Of a stretch of DNA of 64,000 nt, positions 54,134 to 62,536 are shown piece after piece (within the stretch, counting starts at the first letter, position 1; every line of letters begins with the position of its first letter). Source of the stretch: Methylocella sp. (GTDB taxonomy: Bacteria; Pseudomonadota; Alphaproteobacteria; Rhizobiales; Beijerinckiaceae); contig JBBCGG010000001.1 of NCBI GenBank assembly GCA_037200525.1, positions 4,208,501-4,272,500 on the forward strand, read 5' to 3'. A model generated the notes under the pieces. The model did no database searches. It saw only the letters and a list, made by a program, of their open reading frames with translations, and was not told where the DNA came from. A program made the translations under genes and the position numbers.

Positions 54134-54345
54134 ATGGCGGCAATCTTATGTGAGAGTCGACCCATCGGCGCCAAGCGCTGGGTTTTTTTCTATGCGCGCG
54201 ACGGTCGCCAGCGCGAGGCTGGCCTTGGATCGGTTAATTCAGTGGGGCTCGCCGAAGCGAGAGAGATCGCCAAGACGATGCGCGGGTCAATCGCTCGGGG
54301 AATCGATCCGCTCGACGCCCGCGCGGCGGAGCGAAGCGCCGTCGC
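54134..54345 (+). pseudogene. Remnant of a second DUF4102-type integrase
   Basis: About 70 codons that read RWVFFYARDGRQREAGLGSV, LAEAREIAKTMRGSIARGID and PLDARAAER. This is the arm-binding domain of a P4-type integrase, such as residues 40-95 of the intact integrase at 52.6-53.8 kb, but it is a different sequence on the opposite strand. The catalytic part is missing. It shows that the site beyond tRNA-Ser was used earlier by another element. Confidence 0.75.
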
Positions 54346-54365
54346 GGCCTTGCCGCGCCATTCGT

Positions 54366-56345
54366 TCACTCGTTCGAGAGAACGGAGCTGGGCGAGAAGC
54401 CCAGTTCCACCAGGAGGTGACGGGCCTCCGCACTCATCAGCGCCGCAATGAACGCCTTAACCGCAGGACGGTCCCGCCTCGCGTCGGCTAGGAAGAAATC
54501 GTAGTGTTCATCCGCGATCGGCAGGAAATCGAGGCCGTAGAGGCGCGCGACGTTCTCGATTGCCATGCCCCAATCCGCCCGACCCTGCGCGACCGCCGCT
54601 GCTACCGCGTTGTGCGACTTGGGCTGGTTCGCATAGCCCACGGGGCGGGCGCCACTGAGCAGGCCCTCCAGCAGGATCCGGGTGCCGGATCCGGCATTGC
54701 GATTGACGAGGACCGCGTTGGGATCAGCCACGACGGAAGCGATGGCCTCCCTGGCCGTCCGTTTCTGGAAGCGGGCATCCCCTTTGCGAAAGACGACCCC
54801 CTGCCGCCGCCGCCAGCCGGGGACAAGCGAAATACCCTCCGTGAGGAACGGAACGTTGTAGGCGCCGGTCGTCGGATCCAGCAGATGCGCGGGCGCGAGA
54901 TCGCACTCGCCGCGCTTCAGGGCCGCGAGGCCTCCCGTGCTGCCGATGGCGAGGGTGCGGACCGCGAGGCCCTGCCGGGCGAGGATGCCGACGATGGAAT
55001 CGAGGCCGATGTCCTGGCTTCCGGCCAGCACGAGATCGGGCAAACGCAGATCCCGGGTAATCAATTGGACATCCTGTCGCGAGCCTGCATCCGCAGCATC
55101 CGTCAGGGCGTCGATGGCGAAGAAACCGTCTGCCTGGGAGAAGGCCGTGACGGAGCCGGAGCCACGGCCAAGCGGGAATGCCGCCAGGCCGGCATTACCC
55201 TCGCTGAGCGAGACCATCACGTATTCCGTGCGGCCGAGCTCAGACGGCACGCGAACCGGAAGTCCCGCCTGAACGAGATCCCTGCCGTGCGGCGGCAAGC
55301 CCGCCATCGCCCGGATGAGCGGGGCGACAAAAGTGTGGAACGTGAAGATCGCCGAGGTCGGAAAGCCGGGCAGCACGATAACGGGCCTATCGCGCGCGAC
55401 CGCCAGGCAAACGGGCTTGCCCGGCTTAAGGGCAACACCATGGACGACGATACCTGGCGGCCCGAGGCCCGAGAGGATGCGATACGACACGTCTCCCGCG
55501 CCTTTGGAGGTGCCGCCGGACATAAGCACGACATCGGTTTCAGCGATAGCTCGCTCAACGAGCGCCGAGATCGCCCGTTCGTCATCCATCGAGATGCCGA
55601 AAGGAACGGGGACGCCACCGTTCTCCTGCACGGCCGCAGCGAGGATCGCGTGGTTGGAATCGTAGATGCCTCCATATGGCAGATCCGAACCGAGTGGAAC
55701 CAGTTCATCTCCCGTCGAGATGATGCCTACCCGCGGACGGCGGACCACCGGAACGCGCGAGAAGCCGCATGCGGCGAGAATTCCGACCTCGCGGGACGTC
55801 AGTTCCACGCCCTGCCGCAGCACGATTTCGCCGCGGCCGATGTCCGACCCGGCGAAGGCGATGAAGCTACCGCCCGACACCGGCCGGTGGATATCGACAT
55901 AGGGACCGTCCGTATCCTCCCCGAAGGTGGTCTGTTCGATCATTACCACCGCGTCAGCGCCGCGCGGCACGACGCCTCCAGTGGAAATGACGGTCGCGGT
56001 GCGGGCCTCCACCGTGATCGTAGGGGCCGTGCCACAAGCAAGCACCTCGGCGTTAAGGCGCAGACGCAGCCTGGATTGGTCTGTTGCCCCCACCGTATCC
56101 GCGGCCCGCACGGCAAAGCCGTCCACTGAGGAGCGATCGAAGGGTGGAAGATCGATCGGCGCAGCAAGATTCTCGGCCATGATCCGGCCGCACGCCTCCG
56201 CCAGGGAGATCCACTCGGTAGCCAGGGCTTGGTGCGGCGCTGCAGCGCGGAAACGCCGTTCAGCCTCGTCCCGGGAGACCACGTCGAGGAACTGCTCCTG
56301 TCGCGACGCGCCGCGGATCTTTTCAAGAACGGAGGGGGTGCTCAT
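54366..56345 (-). CDS. MoeA fused to a periplasmic-binding-like (LysR substrate / PBP) domain
   Basis: A 659-residue fusion. Residues about 30-430 are MoeA, which puts molybdenum into adenylated molybdopterin: LPPFDRSSVDGFAVRAADTV, VVMIEQTTFGEDT, RPRVGIISTGDELVPLG and VLMSGGTSKGAGD, with PGFPTSAIFTF. Residues about 440-640 form a PBP-like domain (DLVLAGSQDIGLDSIVGILA, RRGECDLAPAHLLDP-like KRGECDLAPAHLLD, then VLVNRNAGSGTRILLE), of the kind found as substrate sensor in ModE-like and LysR-like proteins. It may sense or bind molybdate or tungstate. It lies six bases after the other MoeA-like gene. Confidence 0.88.
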   Translation of the reverse strand: MSTPSVLEKIRGASRQEQFLDVVSRDEAERRFRAAAPHQALATEWISLAEACGRIMAENLAAPIDLPPFDRSSVDGFAVRAADTVGATDQSRLRLRLNAEVLACGTAPTITVEARTATVISTGGVVPRGADAVVMIEQTTFGEDTDGPYVDIHRPVSGGSFIAFAGSDIGRGEIVLRQGVELTSREVGILAACGFSRVPVVRRPRVGIISTGDELVPLGSDLPYGGIYDSNHAILAAAVQENGGVPVPFGISMDDERAISALVERAIAETDVVLMSGGTSKGAGDVSYRILSGLGPPGIVVHGVALKPGKPVCLAVARDRPVIVLPGFPTSAIFTFHTFVAPLIRAMAGLPPHGRDLVQAGLPVRVPSELGRTEYVMVSLSEGNAGLAAFPLGRGSGSVTAFSQADGFFAIDALTDAADAGSRQDVQLITRDLRLPDLVLAGSQDIGLDSIVGILARQGLAVRTLAIGSTGGLAALKRGECDLAPAHLLDPTTGAYNVPFLTEGISLVPGWRRRQGVVFRKGDARFQKRTAREAIASVVADPNAVLVNRNAGSGTRILLEGLLSGARPVGYANQPKSHNAVAAAVAQGRADWGMAIENVARLYGLDFLPIADEHYDFFLADARRDRPAVKAFIAALMSAEARHLLVELGFSPSSVLSNE

Positions 56346-56351
56346 GAGATC

Positions 56352-57509
56352 CTATTTAGCCCCAAATAGCCGCAAATGTACGATCTCGCCTGCGGCGAGT
56401 CCCTCGGATGCGGGCGGAACGAGAAACCATCCGGTCGCACGCGCCAACGCTTCGAAACCTGCCTCCGCAAGCGGTATCGGGCGAATCGCATCGTTGTCGG
56501 GGATGCCGAGGAAGAGTTCATGGAACCCGACAGTGGAGCTCGCCTTCTCGGTAAGCCGAACTGGAGCGGAAGCAACCCCCGGTCGGATTCCTGCTAGTAG
56601 GCCGAGGGCCTCAACAGCCACCACTAGGAAGGCCGCCAAGAGGCCGTCGATCTCGCCGGGAAACAACATCACCGGCGTAGTCCCAACCTGCCCGAATGCG
56701 ATTCCCGCGCCTGGGCGCAACGCAACTCCATGAAGAGCGATGGATCCGACGTCCCCGAGCGCCGCCACGGTGCAATCCTTCCGCCCTTGACCCGTGCCGC
56801 CGAGGGAAATGATGAGGTCCGCGTCTGCACTACGGCGGAAGCACAGAGCGAGTTCCGCCCGGTTCCCGGGCGCCGGCGAGATTTCCGTGACGTCGGCGCC
56901 GAACGCGTTGAGCCATGCCCGAACCATGTCCGAATGGGCCGCAGCGGCTGTGCTTGTGACGACAAGCCGAATCCGAGGAACGCGGACAGGGACCGTCTCG
57001 AACCCGCACGCTTTGAGGATACCCAGATGGCGCGGTTCCAGACGCGTCCCTTCCGGCAGGATCCTAACCCCGGCGGCGATGTCTTGGCCACGCCTGCGAA
57101 CGCCCTCTCCAGAAACAGCCGAACCTATTGCCTCGGCGACGCCCGGCGCGACGAAGGTCACAATATCCGGCATCAGTACCGCGTCTCCGATCGGCATTGG
57201 ATCGCCAGCATCGACCCGTGGGGGCGGTGGAATTAGCGGCACGGTCCCGTAGACGCTGGCGCCGAGCACCGCGTCGGCGCTCACCGCCCAGCCGTCCGCA
57301 TGGGCAATTGCCTGCGTGGGCAAGTTTGCCGACGCCCTAAGATCGGAGCCGAGCACGAAACCAACGGCGTCCGTCAGGGAGCATTCTGTCGTCCGACACC
57401 GCCCTACCATCACGGACAGGAGCGAGAGCGCATCGGTCAATGGGGTAAGACGCTGCACCCGGGGGTTGGCGGGCGAGTGATTCACGCGGCCAATATGCTG
57501 CACGCCCAA
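56352..57509 (-). CDS. MoeA-like molybdopterin-binding protein
   Basis: A 385-residue MoeA-like protein. LPTQAIAHADGWAVSADAVL corresponds to the MoeA N-terminal region (with Ala in place of Ser in DGxA), VPRIRLVVTSTAAAAHSDMV and LIISLGGTGQGRKDCTVAAL to the MoCF domain, and PVMLFPGEIDGLLAAFLVVA to the C-terminal part. Several acidic residues of the metal-insertion site seem changed, so it may be a variant for another step or metal, or a partner of the MoeA next to it. It is upstream of the fusion by six bases, so the two are co-expressed. Confidence 0.8.
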   Translation of the reverse strand: MGVQHIGRVNHSPANPRVQRLTPLTDALSLLSVMVGRCRTTECSLTDAVGFVLGSDLRASANLPTQAIAHADGWAVSADAVLGASVYGTVPLIPPPPRVDAGDPMPIGDAVLMPDIVTFVAPGVAEAIGSAVSGEGVRRRGQDIAAGVRILPEGTRLEPRHLGILKACGFETVPVRVPRIRLVVTSTAAAAHSDMVRAWLNAFGADVTEISPAPGNRAELALCFRRSADADLIISLGGTGQGRKDCTVAALGDVGSIALHGVALRPGAGIAFGQVGTTPVMLFPGEIDGLLAAFLVVAVEALGLLAGIRPGVASAPVRLTEKASSTVGFHELFLGIPDNDAIRPIPLAEAGFEALARATGWFLVPPASEGLAAGEIVHLRLFGAK

Positions 57510-57975
57510 ACATAGGTCAACTTCATCTCGCGGTCCAGTTACGCCGGCCTTTCGAGCACCTTGTTCCAGAGCTCCAGCATGCGCACAGACTGAAACGCCA
57601 GCTACGGCGTCATTGATGCTGTGGTCGCCGGATCATAGCAGGATGGAATGAGACCACGCCGCTGCCAGGAAATACAGGCGCTCCGGCACGACGGCATTGA
57701 TTGTGAGCGCGCGGCCGCCAGCGATTGCTTCAATACGTCGGGGATCGAAAAGAGTGAAAGGAAACGGCGCCCTTGCCGCTCTCTTTGTTCCGCCGCGGTG
57801 CTGGCCTCAGAGCGTGGAACGCTGACAGCGCGGAATTTGAACTCAGGGATTTTCCGGAAGGATCTGGGAGATACCCACTGTAACTCTCAGGCGGGCTTAG
57901 ACCAAACCGCAATTAGCAAGCTGGAGTTTTGGGAATTGGGAGAGCTTGCCAGCCGATAAGGCTAGGACGTCAACT
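57510..57975. other. Gap between the formate-dehydrogenase accessory genes and the MoeA pair
   Basis: About 466 bp. At 57539-57580 the minus strand has a short tail MLELWNKVLERPA with a stop, which may be the end of a lost gene. The rest shows no gene, repeat or riboswitch that I can recognise; the promoter of the MoeA pair probably lies here. Confidence 0.35.
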
Positions 57976-58101
57976 CTAAAGCCGCACGCCGGATGTGGCG
58001 AACGCCTCGGCGACCGGCTCCTGCACGCTATTGATCAGAATGGCCGCGGAGGCAATCGCCAGGATGATTGCGACGCAGCATGCGGTAATGAAAGGGCGCA
58101 T
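57976..58101 (-). CDS. Small single-helix membrane peptide of the formate-dehydrogenase cluster
   Basis: A 41-residue peptide starting MRPFITACCVAIILAIASAA, with one membrane helix (about residues 5-24) and the short end AEAFATSGVRL outside. A GGAG ribosome site lies eight bases before the ATG. Similar one-helix peptides with a SxVRL end occur next to TorD-like and DUF3305/3306 genes in Rhizobiales as far as I recall. It follows the TorD-like gene by 63 bp and may help anchor or assemble the enzyme complex. Confidence 0.6.
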   Translation of the reverse strand: MRPFITACCVAIILAIASAAILINSVQEPVAEAFATSGVRL

Positions 58102-58164
58102 AAATAATCTCCAGTTCGTCAGCATTATATACATGGATGCTGGCGTCTCGCGCTTTGAAAAGCC

Positions 58165-58782
58165 TCATGCTGGAAGCGCGAAAGCTTCGCTTTCGATCTC
58201 CACGAAAACGCGGCCAAGCGCGCCAACGCGAGCGTAAAATTCACCCGACTGCGCGCGCTCGAGATCCGCGAAAAAACGCCCGATCCACGGCGCAAGATGG
58301 GTCTCGAAGATTTCACGATCGGTTCCGGCCGGGGCGGAGATATTGCCTCCCACGAGCCCCGCCATGACCTCGAAAAGAATGGCGGCGTGATCTTCGGGCT
58401 CCGTTTCGCCATCCGCGCGCGCAACGCCGATGCGGGCGAGCGCCTCGCGAACCCGTGCGAGCGGGCGGGAATGGAGAAAGCCCGTCTGATAATAGGATGC
58501 GTAAGGGAGCAGCTCGCCGCGCCCGACTCCGATGAAGAGATCGAAATACTCTCTCGCCACGCTGTCGGCGTCGGCTCTAGCTGCGGCTTTGCCGAGCGCT
58601 GCATGGGCGCGACCGAGTGGGCTTAAATCCTCGCCAAGGCCAGCGATCCGGCCAATCAATTGAGCGTCGGGGCTGCCGGCAAGCAGCGTCGAGAGCAACG
58701 AATATTCCGCAGCTCTTGCGCGATCCAGCTCATCCACGACGCGTTTCGCGGTCTCTGCATCGAAAGGATCGGCGTCTTGCAT
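58165..58782 (-). CDS. TorD/DmsD-family chaperone
   Basis: A 205-residue all-helical protein of the TorD family, which binds the Tat signal of molybdoenzymes and helps cofactor loading. The core YFDLFIGVGRGELLPYASYY and GFLHSRPLARVREALARIGV are the family signatures, followed by PEDHAAILFEVMAGLV. Length is normal. Its position between DUF3306 and the MoeA pair suggests that its client is the formate dehydrogenase that this cluster serves. Confidence 0.88.
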   Translation of the reverse strand: MQDADPFDAETAKRVVDELDRARAAEYSLLSTLLAGSPDAQLIGRIAGLGEDLSPLGRAHAALGKAAARADADSVAREYFDLFIGVGRGELLPYASYYQTGFLHSRPLARVREALARIGVARADGETEPEDHAAILFEVMAGLVGGNISAPAGTDREIFETHLAPWIGRFFADLERAQSGEFYARVGALGRVFVEIESEAFALPA

Positions 58783-58867
58783 CTATTCAATCGTTTCGCG
58801 TGCGGTTGTCAGGAGTTACCGCTCGAGCAATGAAATAGTCAACAGCCGAGCGCCTTGAGATGCTGGA

Positions 58868-59515
58868 CTACTGAGGTAAAGCGCCTCCATGGGTGCGACG
58901 ATTGCTCTCCGCGGGAGATCTTGCTTGCGCGGGTTCTTCTCGCACAGCCTCATCATCCGCTGTCTTCTCCTCAGCCGCAGGCTCAACGGCGGCCGCAGAC
59001 AATGTTTCCGTTGGAGCATCGACGGACTCCCCGGCCTGCGGATAAGCGACCGCAGATCCGGCTTGATCGACAAGATTCGACAATTTCGCCGCACGCTCGG
59101 CCGCATTGTCCAGCGCTCCGAGCGCGTCGGCGACGAGGACGCTCACATCTTCGCCGGGCCCAAACAGACCAAAGCCTGGAATCGAAGCGGGGTCGTTAAA
59201 ATTCCACTGATTTTCGGCAATCCCAATGAAATCGCGAATGGATGGATCGCTCGTCCAGGCGCGGCGCAGCGCCGCCCGGGTCAATTCCGCCGGAACTCCT
59301 GATTGCAGGAATGCGCGAATGTCCTTGCCGATCGTGATCGAGTCGATCGGCGGCAAGGTTGCCGGATCAAAGACGGGTTGAGACGAGGCGTCGCTCACGA
59401 CGGCATCGGCGCCCGCCGGGTCGGCGGGAAGCTCGACCGGGTCGACCGCGGGTTCTCGCTCGGATCGGCGCTTTAACCGCGACCAACGCGCGGCAAAATT
59501 TTCGGACTGGCTCAT
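58868..59515 (-). CDS. DUF3306 family protein
   Basis: A 215-residue protein. The start MSQSENFAARWSRLKRRSER and the block IDSITIGKDIRAFLQSGVPA, ELTRAALRRAWTSDPSIRDF, then IGIAENQWNFNDP are the DUF3306 landmarks. The C-terminal third is low-complexity, Ala/Glu-rich. These genes go with formate dehydrogenase clusters in alphaproteobacteria; the molecular task is unknown. The ATG overlaps the stop of the DUF3305 gene by four bases. Confidence 0.85.
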   Translation of the reverse strand: MSQSENFAARWSRLKRRSEREPAVDPVELPADPAGADAVVSDASSQPVFDPATLPPIDSITIGKDIRAFLQSGVPAELTRAALRRAWTSDPSIRDFIGIAENQWNFNDPASIPGFGLFGPGEDVSVLVADALGALDNAAERAAKLSNLVDQAGSAVAYPQAGESVDAPTETLSAAAVEPAAEEKTADDEAVREEPAQARSPAESNRRTHGGALPQ

Positions 59516-60024
59516 GTCTCGGTCTCCGGGCCGTTGCGGCCGCGTCCCAATGTCGGCGGATCGGCGCGGTCGCGCTGGCGCTTGAAGTGCGATTGCTCGA
59601 CATGATGCTTGGCGATGAAGGCCTCGACGGTTTCGCGGATCACAGTCGGCATCGCCACGGCCTCGACAAGATCATTGCCTGCGCTCGTCAAAGCCTCCCC
59701 TTCCGCCGGATCCGCCGTGACGCTCAAGAGAGCGAACGCCGGCTCCCCACCGGTCGGTCGCAGGATCACCCATAGGCTCGGGGAGCGCGAGGCGATGTTG
59801 TCGCGATAGTTCGCCGTCTCGGTCCGATGCAACTCGACCAGCGCCTCTCCTGCGTAAAATGTCGTCGCCTCGCCTTCCGAGCTGATCGGCGTCCAGGGCG
59901 CCGCCGAGGGCGCGCCGGGGAGCACGAGAAGCGGGCGCCAGACGAAATCGAGCCAAGGGCTCTTCGCCTTGCGCCGTTCGACGATGACGCCGACCGGAAT
60001 GCTCACCAGCGCTGTCGCACTCAA
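59512..60024 (-). CDS. DUF3305 family protein
   Basis: A 170-residue protein of the DUF3305 family, with IPVGVIVERRKAKSPWLDFV and then WRPLLVLPG, ATTFYAGEALVELHRTETAN and LWVILRPTGGEPAFALLSVT. The protein has a beta-rich core and no membrane segment. It is always near DUF3306 in my recollection. Its start overlaps the preceding DUF6352 gene and its stop overlaps DUF3306, so the block is strictly co-translated. Confidence 0.87.
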   Translation of the reverse strand: MSATALVSIPVGVIVERRKAKSPWLDFVWRPLLVLPGAPSAAPWTPISSEGEATTFYAGEALVELHRTETANYRDNIASRSPSLWVILRPTGGEPAFALLSVTADPAEGEALTSAGNDLVEAVAMPTVIRETVEAFIAKHHVEQSHFKRQRDRADPPTLGRGRNGPETET

Positions 60025-61034
60025 CTTATGGTCTCCTGGCTTCGGACCGGCAAGCCGGTCACGAGGTTCTGCGGCTTCAAACGCAGCATTTTGTCGCTCG
60101 TCATGGCGCTCATCAGATAGACGGGCTTGCCCCTGATTTTCTCGAGCGCCGAAGTAGGGTTGCGAAAGGTCAGGTGATAGAGACCGACAAGACGGCCCCG
60201 CGTAGAATCATCAAGATCGTCGCCATTCCAAAGCGCATCGCCGATGCGCGTCGCTTCAACATCGAGCCCGACGTACCAAGTCAGCGGCGCATCGCGCAGC
60301 TCCGTCAAAGGCTCGATCTCGACATCGATTCCGAGCAGATGCAAAATCCAGCGCGCCATGACATCGCCGAGCGCGGCGAGCCCGCGCCGCCCGGCGGTAA
60401 GATCGAGCGCGATATCGAACAAATCGCTGCGTTCGAAATAAGCCTGCGCATTGTCCTCGTTCAGCACATCAATCTCTGCGGCCGCCGGCAATCCCAGAAT
60501 CGAAACAAGCGGCGATAGAGGCTTTGCGCCAAACCCCGCAATCACTTCTTCGTCTGCGGCAACGAGGGAGCCTTCATGCAACGTCAACTTTTGCGGGCGG
60601 AAGAGCATTTCAGCCGCGCGAAGCATGAAAGCATCATCGCAGCCGTCCAGCGCATTGCGCAAAATCGCCTGCGCCAATTGATTGATGAAGAGATGCGGGA
60701 ATTTGAGACCGCGCCGAACAATGTCGAGATAAGCGCCCTCAAGCGTCTCATGCTCGTCGAGATGATCGCGCCAGCCGATCATCAGCTCCCAGTTCTCACG
60801 CGCGTCTGGATCGGCGATGGCTGCGATTTGCGCAAGGGAGACCGGGCGGCGCGGATCGGCAAGCATGGCGGCGTGCAACGCAAGCTCGGCGGCGCAGGCT
60901 TCCGCCGGCGGCGCGATCTCGGGACGCGCGAGATAGGCCTTCAAAAACTCATCCGTCACCGTCAGCCAGCCATCGGCGTCGCGATCGAGCAAATGATGGC
61001 CGCAAGAGAGCCAGAAGTCGCGCGGCGCGTTCAC
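60021..61034 (-). CDS. DUF6352 family protein
   Basis: A 337-residue protein. The start MNAPRDFWLSCGHHLLDRDA and the following LTVTDEFLKAYLARPEIAPP are DUF6352 landmarks; the second half (ADEEVIAGFGAKPLSPLVSI) is also typical. CGHH could bind a metal but this is speculation. Function is unknown; the family goes with formate dehydrogenase clusters. It overlaps both neighbours by four bases. Confidence 0.83.
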   Translation of the reverse strand: MNAPRDFWLSCGHHLLDRDADGWLTVTDEFLKAYLARPEIAPPAEACAAELALHAAMLADPRRPVSLAQIAAIADPDARENWELMIGWRDHLDEHETLEGAYLDIVRRGLKFPHLFINQLAQAILRNALDGCDDAFMLRAAEMLFRPQKLTLHEGSLVAADEEVIAGFGAKPLSPLVSILGLPAAAEIDVLNEDNAQAYFERSDLFDIALDLTAGRRGLAALGDVMARWILHLLGIDVEIEPLTELRDAPLTWYVGLDVEATRIGDALWNGDDLDDSTRGRLVGLYHLTFRNPTSALEKIRGKPVYLMSAMTSDKMLRLKPQNLVTGLPVRSQETIS

Positions 61035-61570
61035 GGGCGCTCCCCCTTGGCCAGTGCGGCAAAGTCGATGCGCTCCATTGGCGCGTCCTCTTCGTCCGGC
61101 GCCTCAATAAGGCTGAAGACGCGGGTTGGCTCCCGCGAAGGACCGGGCCGCAGGGTGCGGAACTGCTCGCGGATCGAACCATCTTCAACGCGACGCGAGA
61201 CCGCAGCCAGCCTCCCTATCGGGTGATCGCAAAGCGAGGCGGCAAAGGCGATCTCCTCTTCCGCGGCGGGACGCGCGGTCGCAAGATCAGGCGCGCCGAA
61301 ACGTTCGACAAGGCGCAAGGCGAGCAGTTCAACCGCCGCTGCGCGGTCCGCCTCGCTCGCGTCCACGATCTGAACGAGCGTCGACCACCCGAACGAGCCG
61401 AGCCCAAGAAAACCGCCGCGAAAAGCCGCGCGGGCTTTGCCCGCGAACGTCGCCGGATCTTGGCCAGCAAACATGAACCCTCCGGAGACGGCCCATTCGC
61501 CGGGCGCCGCCGCCGTCTCGAATATGAAAGTGTCGGAAGGATCGACCCGGATTGTTTGCAGCAGTTTCAC
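61031..61570 (-). CDS. DUF6505 family protein
   Basis: A 179-residue protein starting with GTG at 61570 (VKLLQTIRVDPSDTFIFETA). This codon overlaps the TGA of the ligase-like gene in GTGA, which makes it the probable start. AAAPGEWAVSGGFMFAGQDP and GFLGLGSFGWSTLVQIVDAS are the typical stretches. Function is unknown. It is the second gene of the block. Confidence 0.82.
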   Translation of the reverse strand: MKLLQTIRVDPSDTFIFETAAAPGEWAVSGGFMFAGQDPATFAGKARAAFRGGFLGLGSFGWSTLVQIVDASEADRAAAVELLALRLVERFGAPDLATARPAAEEEIAFAASLCDHPIGRLAAVSRRVEDGSIREQFRTLRPGPSREPTRVFSLIEAPDEEDAPMERIDFAALAKGERP

Positions 61571-62394
61571 CCGCGCGGTCCTCCCGTTGCGGGATCGAGC
61601 CAAGTCGGCTGCTCCAGCGCTTGCGCCAAAGAATGGCGATCCGGCTGCTCTTTGCCGATCCAGCGGAGCATGAGATCGCCGTTGCCATCGATTGTCGGCC
61701 AGGCGCTTTTCTCACGCATCAGATAGGTAAGATAGTTCTGCGCCACAATCTCAAATCCATTGGCCTGCCAGGCATCGATGATCGCCATCAGGTGGCGCGC
61801 AAAACTCTCGACGAGCCGATCTGAGCCCGGCTCCTCGAAGCCTTGATCTTCCAGCGATGCGGCGAACGAGAGGCTGGACTCCTCGCCTTGCTGCATTTTC
61901 CTCTCGGCCATGGCTACTCTACGCAGCATGGCGCCGAAGACGAGCCGTTCCGGCGCGTCTTCTTCATCGGACTGCGGCGGCCATGCAAGACGAGCGCCCC
62001 CAATCAGCAGACCATCGATATGGATGGCGTCGGGCCAGACGAGACTGATCGGGCGCTGGGGCGGCGCAGAACCCGCCAACGCGTTCATGAGCGCGACCAC
62101 TCCGGCGTAAAAAGCGCGGCGCGCAAGCCGCAACGGCTCTTCCGGCTCGAGCACCACAGCGAATTCAACGACATCGAAGCGGCCGACGCGGATCAGCGCG
62201 CCTGCGCCTTCTTCCGCCGCGATGGTTCTGGCGTGGGCGAAGGCGTCTCCTGTCTCCCTGAGAGGCACGAGACGAAAAGGCGGCGGAAGATCAAGCGTAG
62301 ACGAAGCAGATTTGCGCGTGCGGCTGATAGCCTCAATAGGCAAACGACCTCCAAATGTTGGCAGTTTCAATTTAGACCGACTATAACCTTCCAC
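61567..62394 (-). CDS. Biotin/lipoate ligase-fold protein without catalytic lysine
   Basis: A 275-residue protein with the biotin/lipoate protein ligase fold (DUF4444-type). DAFAHARTIAAEEGAGALIR is the equivalent of the first helix and the loop after it, FAVVLEPEEPLRLARRAFYA the central strand, and SLVWPDAIHIDGLLIGGARL the region where active biotin ligases have KWPND. Here the lysine is Val119 and the asparagine is missing, and the GRGRRG loop is reduced to RVGRFD. So classic biotinyl-AMP chemistry is unlikely, and it may bind rather than attach a group. It is first in the block of overlapping genes. Confidence 0.8.
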   Translation of the reverse strand: MEGYSRSKLKLPTFGGRLPIEAISRTRKSASSTLDLPPPFRLVPLRETGDAFAHARTIAAEEGAGALIRVGRFDVVEFAVVLEPEEPLRLARRAFYAGVVALMNALAGSAPPQRPISLVWPDAIHIDGLLIGGARLAWPPQSDEEDAPERLVFGAMLRRVAMAERKMQQGEESSLSFAASLEDQGFEEPGSDRLVESFARHLMAIIDAWQANGFEIVAQNYLTYLMREKSAWPTIDGNGDLMLRWIGKEQPDRHSLAQALEQPTWLDPATGGPRG

Positions 62395-62536
62395 TGCGAG
62401 GCGGCAAACGGGCTTGTGGAGTTGAACGTGCCCGCAGCGTAGGTTGCGACTAATTTAAATCTCATGGGCATTTGATATCCAACCGCAAATCGCCCCCTAC
62501 TCCAACGCTTAAGCCCTCAAAGGAGCCCTATAGCCA
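62395..62536. promoter_or_regulatory. Divergent promoter region of the formate-dehydrogenase support cluster
   Basis: 142 bp between the divergent ligase-like gene and the 4Fe-4S gene, AT-rich near 62440-62470. Both sides of the cluster must start here, so a common regulator would act in this stretch. I see no clear operator. Confidence 0.5.

Noticed and set aside
54504-56129. 541-residue plus-strand frame opposite MoeA
   Set aside because: It is antisense to the MoeA fusion, which has clear motifs; the frame is Arg/Asp/Gly-rich without structure.
57648-57959. Plus-strand 103-residue frame
   Set aside because: No ribosome site, no domain and composition without protein character.
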